Source of the DNA: Brevundimonas sp.
GTDB taxonomy: Bacteria > Pseudomonadota > Alphaproteobacteria > Caulobacterales > Caulobacteraceae
Direction: 5' to 3'
Assembly: GCF_003248455.1 (NCBI RefSeq)
Contig: NZ_QFNM01000015.1
Span: 1 to 64,000, forward strand
Length of the DNA: 64,000 nucleotides
Shown here: one piece after another, positions 34,265 through 43,306 of the stretch
Layout of the letters: every line of letters begins with the position of its first letter
Numbering within the stretch: position 1 is the first letter of the stretch
The notes under the pieces: model-generated
Databases searched by the model: none
What the model was told of the DNA's origin: nothing
Seen by the model: only the letters and a program-made list of their open reading frames with translations
Position numbers and translations under genes: made by a program

Positions 34265-35056
34265 ATGGACCTGAAACTTCAGCATAGACGCGCCCTGATC
34301 TGCGGCGGATCGTCCGGCCTGGGGCGGGCGGTGGCGACGGCTCTGGTCGCCGAGGGCGTCCATGTGATCCTGCTGTCGCGCCACGCCGCTTCCCTTTCGG
34401 AGGCGGCCGAGGCGCTGAACGCCATGGGGCCGGGCCGCGCCGGCTTCGTCACGGCGGACCTGGCCGATCACGAGGGGCTCCTTAAGGCGGTCGACCAGGC
34501 CGAGGCGCAACTGGGCGGGCCGGTAGAGATTCTGCTGAACAACACCGGCGGCCCGCCACCGTCCGGCGTGTCGGGACTGGAGCCGGCGGTGTGGCGCGAT
34601 CATTTCGAATCCATGGTGCTGTCGATCTTCCGCCTGACCGACCGGGTTCTGCCGGCCATGCGCGCGGCCGGCTGGGGGCGGATCCTGAACGTGGCCTCCA
34701 TCACCGTGGTCGAGCCGTCGGCGGCTCTAGGGGTGTCCAATACGCTCAGGGCCTCGGTGGCGGCCTGGGCCAAGACCCTGGCGAACGAGGTCGGGCCGGA
34801 CGGAGTGACGGTCAACACCCTGCTGCCCGGCCGGATCGACACCCCGCGCATCGACCGTCTGGACCGGGCGGCGGCCGAACGGACAGGCATGACGCCGCAG
34901 CAGGCGCGCGCGGACTCGGTCAAGTCCATCCCTGTCGGCCGCATTGGCTCGACCGAGGAGTTCGGCGCGACCGCCGCCTTTCTGGCCAGTCCCCTGGCCG
35001 CCTATATCACCGGCTCGCTGATCCGGCTGGACGGCGGGGCGGTCAAGTCGATCTAG
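34265..35056 (+). CDS. SDR family oxidoreductase with atypical active site
   Basis: 263 aa, ATG 34265 after CGGAG. Rossmann loop GGSSGLGRAVA and LLNNTGGPP are present, as are the structural ILNVASITV Ser and the C-terminal GSLIRLDGGAVKSI. The canonical YxxxK is missing: the expected position reads LGVSNTLRASVAAWAKTL, as in an SDR subgroup with SN-x-x-R in place of the Tyr. Annotated as FabG-like in many genomes, but fatty-acid reductase activity is doubtful. Substrate unknown. Confidence 0.9.
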   Translation: MDLKLQHRRALICGGSSGLGRAVATALVAEGVHVILLSRHAASLSEAAEALNAMGPGRAGFVTADLADHEGLLKAVDQAEAQLGGPVEILLNNTGGPPPSGVSGLEPAVWRDHFESMVLSIFRLTDRVLPAMRAAGWGRILNVASITVVEPSAALGVSNTLRASVAAWAKTLANEVGPDGVTVNTLLPGRIDTPRIDRLDRAAAERTGMTPQQARADSVKSIPVGRIGSTEEFGATAAFLASPLAAYITGSLIRLDGGAVKSI

Positions 35057-35106
35057 GCGATCGCAGGTTGTGGGTGTAATCTGTCGCCTCAGGTCGGAGG
35101 TTTGCG

Positions 35107-35457
35107 ATGCTGTCCCTGCTGATGCGGATCGTCGTCGATGGCGCGGCCATCCTTCACTCGGCCCCTGTCGTCGATCCGGCGACGGTCAGGCCGTCGCCGG
35201 TCGTGAACCGCGCCATGCCGGCCTGCGGTTCCGAACGGCGCCGGGCCGGCGCGGCGACCGATCGCCCCGGTCCTCTGTCTCGGGACGAGGGCGAGGCGAG
35301 ACGCTATCTGCTGTTCGACCTGCGCGACCGGAACAACTGTCCGACGCCGATCAGCTATGACGTGCCCGGGCAGGGCCGGGCGCTGGGACGCAACCTGCTT
35401 TCGTCCGATCCAGCGCGGCCGCAGACGCCTATGCCGCGCGCGCCCTCGGGGCGTTGA
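35107..35457 (+). CDS. Hypothetical protein (116 aa)
   Basis: ATG 35107 has a good GGAGG 7 bases upstream. The N-terminal MLSLLMRIVVDGAAILHSAP is mildly hydrophobic. The middle is Arg/Pro-rich and probably disordered, and the end has an ordered-looking RRYLLFDLRDRNNCPTPISY. It converges on the hydroxyacid dehydrogenase, ending one base before it. No family recognised. Confidence 0.55.
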   Translation: MLSLLMRIVVDGAAILHSAPVVDPATVRPSPVVNRAMPACGSERRRAGAATDRPGPLSRDEGEARRYLLFDLRDRNNCPTPISYDVPGQGRALGRNLLSSDPARPQTPMPRAPSGR

Positions 35458-36405
35458 TCAGTCGGGAACGGGGTTGACCGCCGGGCGGCCCGACAGAACG
35501 GCCTCCAGATTGGCGATCATCAGATCGGCCATGGCCTGGCGCGTCTGGACAGTGGCCGAGGCGACGTGGGGCGCCAGGACGCAACGCTCGCTGTCGATCA
35601 GGGCCTGGGGGACGTTCGGTTCGTCGGCGAAAACGTCCAGGCCGGCGCCGCCTAGTCGGCCCGAGGCCAGGGCCGCGATCAGGGCGTCCTGATCCACCAC
35701 CTCGCCGCGCGCCACATTGATCAGCACGCCGTTCGGTCCCAGGGCGTCCAGCACCTCGGCCGAGACCAGGCCGCGAGTCGAGGCGCCGCCGGGCACGATG
35801 ACGACCAGCACATCGACCTGGCCCGCCAGTTCCACCAGGTCCGGCACGTGCCGCCATGGCGCGTCTCCGACCGGGCGACGGGTGTGATAGGCGATCTCTC
35901 CCGCCAGGGGCGCCAGGCGCTCGGCGATGGCCCGGCCGATGCGGCCCAGACCCAGAAGCCCGTATTTCAAACCTGTCGCGCGGCGCGACAGCGGCGGCGG
36001 CCCCTCCGACGCCCATCGGCCGGCGCGCACATAGGCATCCATCGCCGGCAGGCGCCGCAGCGTCCCCAGCGCCAGCAATAGCGCCATGTCCGCAACGTCG
36101 TCGTTCAGAACGTCGGGCGTATGGGTCACGACCACGCCGCGCGACCGGGCGTGGGCGACGTCGGTCAGGTCGTAGCCGACGGCGTGGACGGAAATGACCT
36201 TCAATGCCGGCAGGGCGTCGATCAGCCGGGCGTCCACGCTGACGGCGCCCGAGGCCGCGACGGCGACGATCCGCTGGGCGATCTCGGGCGGCGCCAGGCC
36301 GTCGGCGCCCGGACGATGCAGGGTCCAGCCCCGCTCCGTCGCCTGTCGGGTCAGGATGTCGTCGGCCAGGGCCGGCAGGCCGATCACCAGGATGTCGATG
36401 CTCAT
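35458..36405 (-). CDS. 2-hydroxyacid dehydrogenase (NAD(P)-binding)
   Basis: 315 aa. The substrate domain has VISVHAVGYDLTDV, and the nucleotide loop is LLGLGRIGRAIAERL. Catalytic Arg (INVARGEVVD), Glu (FADEPNVP) and His (LAPHVASATVQ) are all present. Distinct from the copy at 6003: shorter, with a PPPLSRRATGLKYGLLGLGR region as in hydroxypyruvate/glyoxylate reductases. It follows the CobW-like gene by 57 bases. Confidence 0.9.
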   Translation of the reverse strand: MSIDILVIGLPALADDILTRQATERGWTLHRPGADGLAPPEIAQRIVAVAASGAVSVDARLIDALPALKVISVHAVGYDLTDVAHARSRGVVVTHTPDVLNDDVADMALLLALGTLRRLPAMDAYVRAGRWASEGPPPLSRRATGLKYGLLGLGRIGRAIAERLAPLAGEIAYHTRRPVGDAPWRHVPDLVELAGQVDVLVVIVPGGASTRGLVSAEVLDALGPNGVLINVARGEVVDQDALIAALASGRLGGAGLDVFADEPNVPQALIDSERCVLAPHVASATVQTRQAMADLMIANLEAVLSGRPAVNPVPD

Positions 36406-36462
36406 GAAACGCTGTCCAGGGCCGCTGTCGGATGCTGTTGTCGGGGGCTGCCGTTGACCCGC

Positions 36463-37581
36463 TCAGGCCGCGCAGGCCTCGAAGCCGCGACGCAACTCGG
36501 CCTCGTCCAGATCGCGGCCGATGAAGACGGCACGGCTCCAGCGGCGCTCGGCGGCGCCCCATTCGCGTTGCAGATCGCCCTCCAGGATCATGTGAACGGC
36601 CTGGAAGACCAGGCGGCGGTCCTCGCCCTTGACGTCGATGATGCCCTTGGCGCGCAGGATGTTCTGGCCCTGCTCGCCCAGCAGTCTGTCCAGCCAGGCG
36701 GTGAACCTGGCGCCGTCCAGCGGCCGGTCCAGAGACAGGGATATCCCCTTGATGTCGTCCTGGTGGGCGTGTCCGCGCGCGCCGCGAGCACGGTCGTGGT
36801 GGCCATGCCCGTGATCATGGTCATGATCATGATGGTCGTGGTCGTGGCCGCAGTGCTCGTCGTGGACATGGCCGTCCGCGCCGTGCGGCGGGTTCACGAA
36901 GTCCGGCTTGACCTCGAGAATCCGCTCCAGGTCGAAGGCGTGGACGCCCAGCACCTGGTCCAGCGGCACGTTCGACCGTTCGGCCCGCACGATGGGCGCC
37001 AAGGGGTTCAGCGCCCGCAGACGCGCCTCGACCGCATCCAGCTCCTCGGGCGTGGCCAGATCGACCTTGTTCAGGATGATCCGGTCGGCGAAGGCCACCT
37101 GTTCGCGCGCCTCCTTGGAATCGTCCAGACGGGCCATGACGTGTTTGGCGTCCACCAGGGCGGTCACGCTGTCCAGTTGGGTCTTGGCCTTGACGTCCTC
37201 GTCGACGAAGAAGGTCTGGGCCACCGGGCCGGGATCGGCCAGACCCGTCGTCTCCACGATGATGGCGTCGAAGGCGGGCTTGCCGGGGCGCTGGCGCTTC
37301 ATCAGGCCGGCGACGACGCGGATCAGGTCGCCGCGCACGGTGCAGCAGACGCAGCCGTTGTTCATCTCGAACACGTCCTCGTCGGCGCCGACCACCAGGT
37401 CGTTGTCGATGCCGATCTCGCCGAACTCGTTGACGATCACGGCGTAGCGCTTGCCGTGGTCCTCGGTCAGGATGCGGTTCAGCAGGGTCGTCTTGCCCGC
37501 CCCCAGATAGCCGGTCAGGACGGTGACGGGGATCTTGCCATGCGTGGCGGCGGGGGCGGGGGCGGCGAGGGTGTCGGTCAT
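36463..37581 (-). CDS. CobW/COG0523 family GTPase with His-rich metal-binding loop
   Basis: 372 aa. Metal chaperone GTPase: P-loop LTGYLGAGKTTLLNR, switch region VNEFGEIGIDND, the CxCC metal site in NNGCVCCTVRGD, ETTGLADP, and LNKVDLATPEE. A striking His/Asp-rich linker (about residues 237-275, many HDHD and HGHGHH units) precedes the CobW C-terminal domain (ILRAKGIIDVKGEDRRLVFQ). The His loop favours a zinc (or cobalt/nickel) role. Start ATG 37581. Confidence 0.93.
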   Translation of the reverse strand: MTDTLAAPAPAATHGKIPVTVLTGYLGAGKTTLLNRILTEDHGKRYAVIVNEFGEIGIDNDLVVGADEDVFEMNNGCVCCTVRGDLIRVVAGLMKRQRPGKPAFDAIIVETTGLADPGPVAQTFFVDEDVKAKTQLDSVTALVDAKHVMARLDDSKEAREQVAFADRIILNKVDLATPEELDAVEARLRALNPLAPIVRAERSNVPLDQVLGVHAFDLERILEVKPDFVNPPHGADGHVHDEHCGHDHDHHDHDHDHGHGHHDRARGARGHAHQDDIKGISLSLDRPLDGARFTAWLDRLLGEQGQNILRAKGIIDVKGEDRRLVFQAVHMILEGDLQREWGAAERRWSRAVFIGRDLDEAELRRGFEACAA

Positions 37582-37621
37582 GGCCGCTAGATGGCGGCTG
37601 ACGCAGCGCTTGGGAAGAGGG

Positions 37622-37846
37622 TCAGGCCTTCTTGACGAACTCGGTGCGCAGAACCAGGCCGCGCACCTTCTCGACATTGGCCTCGATCTCGTCGGGATCG
37701 CCGGTCAGGCGGATGTTCTTGACCATCGTGCCGCGCTTCAGCGTCACCCCGCCCGACCCCTTGACCTTGAGGTCCTTGATCAGGGTCACGCTGTCACCGT
37801 CGGCCAGGATGTTGCCGTTGGAATCCTTGGTCGGGTCGTCGGTCAT
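37622..37846 (-). CDS. PhnA-domain (YjdM-like) protein
   Basis: 74 aa from ATG 37846; an in-frame TTG at 37876 would add 10 residues. It matches the C-terminal PhnA domain: KDSNGNILADGDSVTLIKDL and TLKRGTMVKNIRLT, ending LVLRTEFVKKA. The N-terminal zinc ribbon of full-length YjdM is absent, as in many alphaproteobacterial versions. Despite the historic alkylphosphonate name, no phosphonate genes are nearby. Confidence 0.88.
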   Translation of the reverse strand: MTDDPTKDSNGNILADGDSVTLIKDLKVKGSGGVTLKRGTMVKNIRLTGDPDEIEANVEKVRGLVLRTEFVKKA

Positions 37847-37872
37847 GCCGTCATGCTTCTCAAAAAGGGCGG

Positions 37873-38664
37873 TCAATCCGCGCTGGAGAAGCGTATTACG
37901 CCGATCAGGCCGGCGCGCCAGACGTGGTCGTCGCTGACCAGGGGGCTGTCCTTGACGTCCCCCAGCCGCTGCTCGTAGTTGACGAAGCCGCCGACGCCGA
38001 AACGCTTGCCGACCGGAACAGCCAAAAAGGCGACGGCGCCGGCGCCCGACAGGCCGCCCGAGGCCTCATAGGGCTGGTAGCCGCTACCCGGCGCCTGTTC
38101 GGCGGTTACGCCGTAGTAGCGCTGGATGCGTTCGTCGCTGCCGCCCGTGACATAGCCGCTGACGCGCAGCAGGCCGACGGGCGTGACGCGCTGATGACCG
38201 ACGGAGGCGAAATACTGGGTCCCGGCGTCGTCGCCCGAGACATCCTGGGATATCCGGCCGCCGACGACGATTCCGCCGAACCGCTTGTAGGCGTAAAGGG
38301 CCGCGTCGGCCCCCAGACCCGGGCGATCCAGGCTGGAGCCTTCGATGTCGCCGGCGGCGAAGCGGGGCCGGATCTGCACCCCGGCGCGCAGGTCGTCGGT
38401 CTTCAGCGCGTTCCAGCCCACGCCGTCCAGGCCGTTGGCGTAAACGACGTCCTTGTAGCTGGCGGAACCCCAGGCGGTGTAGTTGACGTCGTCGCCCGTA
38501 TTTCCCGTGGCGCTGAAGCCGTGAGTGATCCCCCCGCCGACATCCACGCGCCAGGTCTTGGGCGCCTCGACCTGCTCATAGGGTTGGGACTGGGCCAGGG
38601 CGGAACCGGCGACGGCGGCGAAGGCGACGGAGAGCAGCAGGGGACGAAGCACGGGCGTTTCCAT
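37873..38664 (-). CDS. MipA/OmpV family outer-membrane protein
   Basis: 263 aa. Cleavable signal LLLSVAFAAVAGSALA followed by QSQP. The mature part is a series of amphipathic strands with RVDVGGGITHGFSA, NYTAWGSASYKDVVYANGLD, AGVQIRPRFAAGD and RIQRYYGVTAEQA, ending at VWRAGLIGVIRFSSAD. The pattern of a 10-12-strand barrel with YYGV-x-A fits MipA/OmpV. It lies in a minus-strand run with PhnA and CobW. Confidence 0.85.
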   Translation of the reverse strand: METPVLRPLLLSVAFAAVAGSALAQSQPYEQVEAPKTWRVDVGGGITHGFSATGNTGDDVNYTAWGSASYKDVVYANGLDGVGWNALKTDDLRAGVQIRPRFAAGDIEGSSLDRPGLGADAALYAYKRFGGIVVGGRISQDVSGDDAGTQYFASVGHQRVTPVGLLRVSGYVTGGSDERIQRYYGVTAEQAPGSGYQPYEASGGLSGAGAVAFLAVPVGKRFGVGGFVNYEQRLGDVKDSPLVSDDHVWRAGLIGVIRFSSAD

Positions 38665-38686
38665 TGGCGGCGCCCGATCCGACAGG

Positions 38687-39418
38687 TCAGGCCGGGTCAG
38701 AATGCGCAAGCGCCGCCTTTGGCTCCAACAGCGCCAACGAAGCCGTCTCGATGCGACTTTCCAGCAACGCCATCATGGCCCCGCGCTTCATCCCGGCGGG
38801 GATCGGCTCCAGGAATTCGAACACCGCCACGCCGGGGCGGCGGCGGAAGCCGTGGGCAGGCCAATGGAGGCCCGAGTTGGTGGCCACCGGCCAGCATGGC
38901 CCCTCCAGGTCGCGGTAGATGGCGGCGACGCCGGGCTTGTAGTCGCCGGGCACGCCCGGATCGTTGCGCGTCCCCTCGGGGAAGATCACGATCTGGCGGC
39001 CTTGGGACAGGCGGGCCCGGGCCTGGCGGGTCATGTCCTTCAGCGCCCTGGCGTGGCCGGCGCGGTCCACGGCGATCATCCCGGTCTTCCAGGCGAACCA
39101 GCCGAAGAAGGGCAGGGGCATCAGCTCCTTCTTCATCACGAAACAGGCGTCGGGCAGCACCGCCAGCAGAGCCACGATGTCCAGCATCCCCTGGTGTTTG
39201 GACGCGACCAGGGCGGCCCCGGACGGCCGGTTCTCCAGACCCCGGAAATCGACCTTGACGCCGGCGATCCAGCGCAGGCCGAACAGCACCGTCCTGGCCC
39301 ACAGCTTGACGACGCCCATGGCGAACCGATGCGGCATCACAAGCGCCGGCGACAGGCCGATGGCGAAGATCGGCATCGACAGATAGAGCCAGGCGGTGAA
39401 CAGGAGGGAACGCAGCAT
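38687..39418 (-). CDS. plsC: 1-acyl-sn-glycerol-3-phosphate acyltransferase
   Basis: Makes phosphatidic acid from lysophosphatidate at the inner membrane. 243 aa with an N-terminal hydrophobic anchor, the HxxxxD motif in ASKHQGMLD, FFGWFAWKTGMIAVDR, and the IFPEGTRNDPG substrate motif. ATG 39418 is used; GTG 39424 overlaps the ydcF stop and would add 2 residues. Last gene of the ftsE-ftsX-ydcF-plsC run. Confidence 0.93.
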   Translation of the reverse strand: MLRSLLFTAWLYLSMPIFAIGLSPALVMPHRFAMGVVKLWARTVLFGLRWIAGVKVDFRGLENRPSGAALVASKHQGMLDIVALLAVLPDACFVMKKELMPLPFFGWFAWKTGMIAVDRAGHARALKDMTRQARARLSQGRQIVIFPEGTRNDPGVPGDYKPGVAAIYRDLEGPCWPVATNSGLHWPAHGFRRRPGVAVFEFLEPIPAGMKRGAMMALLESRIETASLALLEPKAALAHSDPA

Positions 39419-39420
39419 AT

Positions 39421-40050
39421 TCACCTAGGCGGGGCCTTTTCGGCGGAAACGGAAGGGACGGGCCGGTCCCCGGTCAGGCGGCGCACGCCCTCGCGGCCCA
39501 GCACGGCGAGATACTTCATATACTCCAGCGTCATCCGCCGCGCCGTCACCGCCGCCCGCCACCAGCGCGCATTGTCCAGCGAGGGGGTCGAGACGGCGTA
39601 GGGCGTCAGGATCGCGCCCGGCAGCTGGCCCCTGATCTCCACCAGGGAGCGCGGCATATGATAGTCGGAGGTCACGACAATCAGGCTGCGATAGCCCTTG
39701 GACCGCGCCCAGGCGGCGATCTCCTGGGCGTTGCCCACCGTGTCCTCGGCCTCGAAGCCCAGATCGACGCAACAGTTGAACAGGCGGCTGGAGCCGGGGG
39801 TCAGTTCGCGCAGTTCGCGGCGGCGCACCTCGCGGTTGACGCCCGAGATCAGCACCCGCTCGCCCTTGCCCTGTTCCAACAGGCGGATGGCGGCGTTGAC
39901 GCGCTCGGACGAGGGGCCGGTCAGGGCCACGATGGCGTCGGCGCGGGCGGGGTCTTCGGCCGGCGTCAGTTCGCGCACCCGATGGGCGAAGGCGAACAGG
40001 CCGACCAGCCAGATCAGGCCGCCGATGAAGACGACGCTCAACAATCTCAT
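39421..40050 (-). CDS. YdcF/SanA-like DUF218 membrane protein
   Basis: 209 aa from ATG 40050. One N-terminal transmembrane helix (SVVFIGGLIWLVGLFAFA), then the DUF218 domain with DAIVALTGPSSERVNAAIRL, GERVLISGVN, EDTVGNAQEIAAWA and SLIVVTSDYHMPRS. DUF218 proteins are linked to envelope integrity and lipid-carrier metabolism. The ATG overlaps the ftsX stop (ATGA). Confidence 0.9.
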   Translation of the reverse strand: MRLLSVVFIGGLIWLVGLFAFAHRVRELTPAEDPARADAIVALTGPSSERVNAAIRLLEQGKGERVLISGVNREVRRRELRELTPGSSRLFNCCVDLGFEAEDTVGNAQEIAAWARSKGYRSLIVVTSDYHMPRSLVEIRGQLPGAILTPYAVSTPSLDNARWWRAAVTARRMTLEYMKYLAVLGREGVRRLTGDRPVPSVSAEKAPPR

Positions 40051-40988
40051 GCGTCCCCCCCGCCCGCATCCGAGGTCAATACCCGCATGGCGGCGAATCT
40101 CGCGGCCAGAACCGCGACCGTAGCGGCCAGCAGCGGGCATGGCGAGAGCAGCAGGAGGTCGCCCCACGCCACCGGCAGGGCCGCCGTCAGACCGCCCGAT
40201 CCGCCCAGCAGGCGCAGACCGGCGACAAGGACGGCGGCCAACCCCGCCCCGATCACGCCGGCGCCGGCCGCAAGCCCGCCGAATCGGCGCTGGAACAGGC
40301 CGGCGATCCGCCCGTCAGTCGCCCCGTTCAGGTTCAGGGTCTCGATCACGCCGCGTCCGGCGGCCAGTCCCGCGCGGGTGGCGTAGGCGATGGCGGCGGC
40401 GGCGGCGAAGGCCGTGGCCAGGAAGGCCGCGCCGGCCAGAACGGTGATCAGATTGGCCGAGCGCTCGACCTCGCCGCGCCACAGGCTGTGGTCGTCGACC
40501 GTGGCGTCCAGCCCCGCCTCGGCCAAGGCGCGGCTCAGGGTCACGGCGCTGGCCGGCGCCTCGGGGTCCAGCCGAACCGTGACCAGGTGGGGCAGCGGCA
40601 GGTCGGGCAGGATCGCATCGCCCAGCCAGGGGCGCAGCAGGTCTTCGGCCGCCTTGCGGTCAAGGGCGGCGGCCTCCTCGACCCCTTCGACGCCGGCCAG
40701 GGTCTCGGCCGCGCGACCGGCGGCGGTGTCGCCGGTCTCGCCGACGCGGGGGCGCACCTGGACCGTGGCCTCGGCGCCCAGCTGCCTGGCCCAGCCGTGG
40801 GCGGCGCGGTCGGCGGCGGAGGCGGCGACGGCGGCCAGGCAGGCCAGGAAGCACAGGACCGCGATCACCGTCATCAGCCACGGCTCGCCAGCCGCGGCCG
40901 GCGGCAACAGGCCGGGCCGCCCCCGCCCGAACGGCGAACGCAGCTTCGGCAGGGCCCAGCGAGGCGTGAAATCCGAAAGGCGGATCAT
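40047..40988 (-). CDS. ftsX: Cell division protein FtsX-like ABC permease
   Basis: 313 aa. Membrane partner of FtsE, which controls periplasmic amidases at the septum. Cytoplasmic N-terminus, TM1 (LMTVIAVLCFLACLAAVAAS), an extracytoplasmic domain of about 150 residues, then three TM helices in the C-terminal half, including the FtsX-type LVAGLRLLGG region. The start ATG overlaps the ftsE stop by 4 bases. Sequence identity to E. coli FtsX is expected to be low; the call rests on topology and the ftsE neighbour. Confidence 0.86.
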   Translation of the reverse strand: MIRLSDFTPRWALPKLRSPFGRGRPGLLPPAAAGEPWLMTVIAVLCFLACLAAVAASAADRAAHGWARQLGAEATVQVRPRVGETGDTAAGRAAETLAGVEGVEEAAALDRKAAEDLLRPWLGDAILPDLPLPHLVTVRLDPEAPASAVTLSRALAEAGLDATVDDHSLWRGEVERSANLITVLAGAAFLATAFAAAAAIAYATRAGLAAGRGVIETLNLNGATDGRIAGLFQRRFGGLAAGAGVIGAGLAAVLVAGLRLLGGSGGLTAALPVAWGDLLLLSPCPLLAATVAVLAARFAAMRVLTSDAGGGDA

Positions 40989-41701
40989 GCGGCCGCCGGT
41001 CCCGGCGCGTGCAGCCGACCGCCCTCCAGCCGCAGGACGTGCGCGCCCGACCGTTGGGCCAGGGCCTCGTCGTGGCTGGCGATCAGGACCGTGGCCCCCA
41101 GCCTGTTCAGCGACTGGAACAGGCGCATTAGTTTGTCGGCCATGACCGCGTCCACGCTGCCGGTCGGCTCGTCCGCCACGATCAGGCCGGGGCGGGCGAT
41201 GACGGCCCGCGCGATGGCCAGGCGCTGCTTCTCGCCGCCCGACAGGGCGGGGGGACGGGCGTCCATGCGCCGCCCCAGCCCGACCCATTTCAGCATCTCC
41301 TCGACGTCGGCGGCGTAGTCGGCCTCTCGTCCGCCCGCCAGGCGCAGCGGCAGGGCGGCGTTGTCGAAGGCGGACAGATGGTCCAGCAGGCGGAAGTCCT
41401 GGAACACCACACCCATCCGCCGGCGGAAGGCAGGGATGTCGCGCCGGTCGATCCGCGAGACATCGGCCCCGAACAGACGAAGACCGCCCCTCAGCGGCCG
41501 GTCCGCCAGGGTCAGGAGCCGAAGCAGCGAGGACTTGCCAGCCCCGGAAGGCCCGGTAAGAAAGTGGAAAGAGCCGCGGGGCAGAATGAGGTTAACGTCC
41601 CGCAGCACGTCGGGCGCGCCCGCATAGCCGAAGCCGACGCCCGACAGGCGCGCGGTCTCGGTCATGGTCTCGGTCATGGCGGCGGGTTCGGCGGACGGCA
41701 T
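40985..41701 (-). CDS. ftsE: Cell division ATP-binding protein FtsE
   Basis: 238-aa ABC ATPase. Walker A LTGPSGAGKSSLLRL, Q-loop VFQDFRLLDHLSAFDN (typical of FtsE), signature LSGGEKQRLAIARA, Walker B LIVADEPTGSVD and switch His in IASHDEAL. Coupled to ftsX. ATG 41701 is the longest start; ATGs at codons 9 and 13 are alternatives. Divergent from the zinc-ribbon gene. Confidence 0.93.
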   Translation of the reverse strand: MPSAEPAAMTETMTETARLSGVGFGYAGAPDVLRDVNLILPRGSFHFLTGPSGAGKSSLLRLLTLADRPLRGGLRLFGADVSRIDRRDIPAFRRRMGVVFQDFRLLDHLSAFDNAALPLRLAGGREADYAADVEEMLKWVGLGRRMDARPPALSGGEKQRLAIARAVIARPGLIVADEPTGSVDAVMADKLMRLFQSLNRLGATVLIASHDEALAQRSGAHVLRLEGGRLHAPGPAAA

Positions 41702-41773
41702 GGACAGGGTTCAGGAACAGGGGGCGCGACGTCGCGCCTCGCGGGAGGGGGCGACAGCCTCGCAGTCAGCCAC

Positions 41774-42724
41774 ATGATACTGACCTGCCCCGCCTGCGCC
41801 ACCAGCTATTTCATTCCCGACGACGCCGTGGGGCCGCAGGGACGCAAGGTGCGCTGCCAGTCCTGCGGCGAGGTGTGGCGCGCGACCCCCGACGAGCCGC
41901 TGGAACTGATCCTGACGCCCGAGGCGACGCCCGCTGCGCAGCCGGCGCCTCAAGAGCCGGAACTGCCCCGCGCCTTCCGCGCCCGCGCCGAGCGCCAGAA
42001 GAAGCTGAGGCGGGCCGCCGCCCAGGGCGTGGTCTGGGCCGCGCTGGCGGCGGTCTTCATCGGACTGGTCGTCGCCGCCTTCGTCTTTCGGGTGGAGATC
42101 GTCCGGGCCTTCCCGCGCGCGGCGTCGGCCTATGCGATGGTCGGGGCGCCGGTGAACGTCGTGGGTCTGGACTTCGAGGCCCTGACCGCCAAGTCGGCGC
42201 CGAACCGGCCGGGCATGGTCCTGGTGTCCGGCGCCGTGCGCAATGTGCGCGACGCCGAGATCGTGTCGCCGCCCATCCGCGTCGCCCTGCTGGACGCCCA
42301 GGGCGCCGAGGTCGGCTTCAAGATCGTCAGGATCGACGGACCGCCCGTCCTGCCGGGCAAGGTCCAGGGGTTCGCCGCCCTGATCCCCGATCCCGGCGGG
42401 CACGGGGCCGGCATCGGCGTGGACTTCGCGCCCGCGCCGCCCGCACGCGCCAAGGCTTCGATCGGTCATGGAGAAAAGCCCGCGACGCTCCCCGGCGCCG
42501 ATCACGCCCCTTCGCCTGCGGCCTCCCCGGCAGCGCCTGCGGGCCAGGCGGGCCAGGCCGCCGCGCACGGCCTGCGCTCGGCGACCGCGCCCGGCGCCGA
42601 TGCGTCCCACGCCCCCCCGGTCGAGGCGCGGCCGGCGAACGCCGCCCCGGCCAAGGCGACGGTAGGCAAGGCGACGGTGGACAAGCCCCGCGGCGAGGCG
42701 GTATCGGCCTCGCATCATGGCTGA
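41774..42724 (+). CDS. MJ0042-type zinc-ribbon membrane protein (DUF3426-like)
   Basis: 316 aa. N-terminal zinc ribbon with two CxxC pairs (LTCPACATSYFIPDD and VRCQSCGEVWRA). One transmembrane helix near residues 92-112 (VWAALAAVFIGLVVAAFVF), a periplasmic beta-domain (LDFEALTAKSAPNRPGMVLV, VSPPIRVALLDAQGAEVGFK) and a long Ala/Pro/His-rich disordered tail. Such proteins sit next to ftsE in many Caulobacterales and Rhizobiales. Function unknown. It overlaps the phosphoribosyltransferase start by 8 bases. Confidence 0.88.
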   Translation: MILTCPACATSYFIPDDAVGPQGRKVRCQSCGEVWRATPDEPLELILTPEATPAAQPAPQEPELPRAFRARAERQKKLRRAAAQGVVWAALAAVFIGLVVAAFVFRVEIVRAFPRAASAYAMVGAPVNVVGLDFEALTAKSAPNRPGMVLVSGAVRNVRDAEIVSPPIRVALLDAQGAEVGFKIVRIDGPPVLPGKVQGFAALIPDPGGHGAGIGVDFAPAPPARAKASIGHGEKPATLPGADHAPSPAASPAAPAGQAGQAAAHGLRSATAPGADASHAPPVEARPANAAPAKATVGKATVDKPRGEAVSASHHG

Positions 42725-43250
42725 TCCTTCCCCGACGCCGACCGTTCTCCTGCCCGAGGCCGATGTCGCCCGCATCGTCGCCGAACTGGCCCGGCGCATC
42801 GCGCCCGCGATCGACGACGAGACGGTCGCCGCCGTCCTGCTGACCGGCGGCCTGTGGTTCGCCGCCGACCTGACCCGCGCCCTGGCCCGCGTCGGCCGCA
42901 ACGTCCGCTTCGACGCCCTGTGGCTGGCCTCCTATGGCGACGAACAGTCCAGCCGGGGCCGGATCGACGTCTACGCCCCGTTCCAGCGGCCCATCGCCGG
43001 CCGTCGCGTCCTTATATTGGACGACGTGTTCGACACCGGCCTGTCCCTGGCGGAGGCGGTCCGCATCGCGAGGGAAGCCGGCGCGTCCGAGGTTCTGACC
43101 TGCGTCTTCGCCCGCAAGCCCTGGCCCAGGCCCCGCGCGCCCGAACCCGACTTCGTCGGCTGGGAGGCTCCCGACCGCTTCCTGGTCGGCTATGGCCTGG
43201 ACCACGCCGGCGCCCTGCGCGGCCTGCCGGACGTCTGCGCCCTGGATTGA
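42717..43250 (+). CDS. Phosphoribosyltransferase family protein (hypoxanthine PRT-like)
   Basis: 177 aa, type I PRT fold: the PRPP-binding loop VLILDDVFDTGLSLAEAV is clear, with LLTGGLWFAADLTRALARVG and LWLASYGDEQSSRG before it. C-terminal PDFVGWEAPDRFLVGYGLD resembles purine salvage enzymes (WVVGYGLD). Purine salvage is the likely role; the exact base is not determined. Confidence 0.85.
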   Translation: MADPSPTPTVLLPEADVARIVAELARRIAPAIDDETVAAVLLTGGLWFAADLTRALARVGRNVRFDALWLASYGDEQSSRGRIDVYAPFQRPIAGRRVLILDDVFDTGLSLAEAVRIAREAGASEVLTCVFARKPWPRPRAPEPDFVGWEAPDRFLVGYGLDHAGALRGLPDVCALD

Positions 43251-43306
43251 GGCGCGCCGTCGGGGCGCGTAATCCGGCGGGGGCTCAATTTCCGCCGGGT
43301 TCGGCG

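Noticed and set aside
36800..36900. CAT/GATCATG-rich repeat in the CobW-like gene as a DNA element
   Set aside because: The repetition is explained by His/Asp codons of the metal-binding loop.
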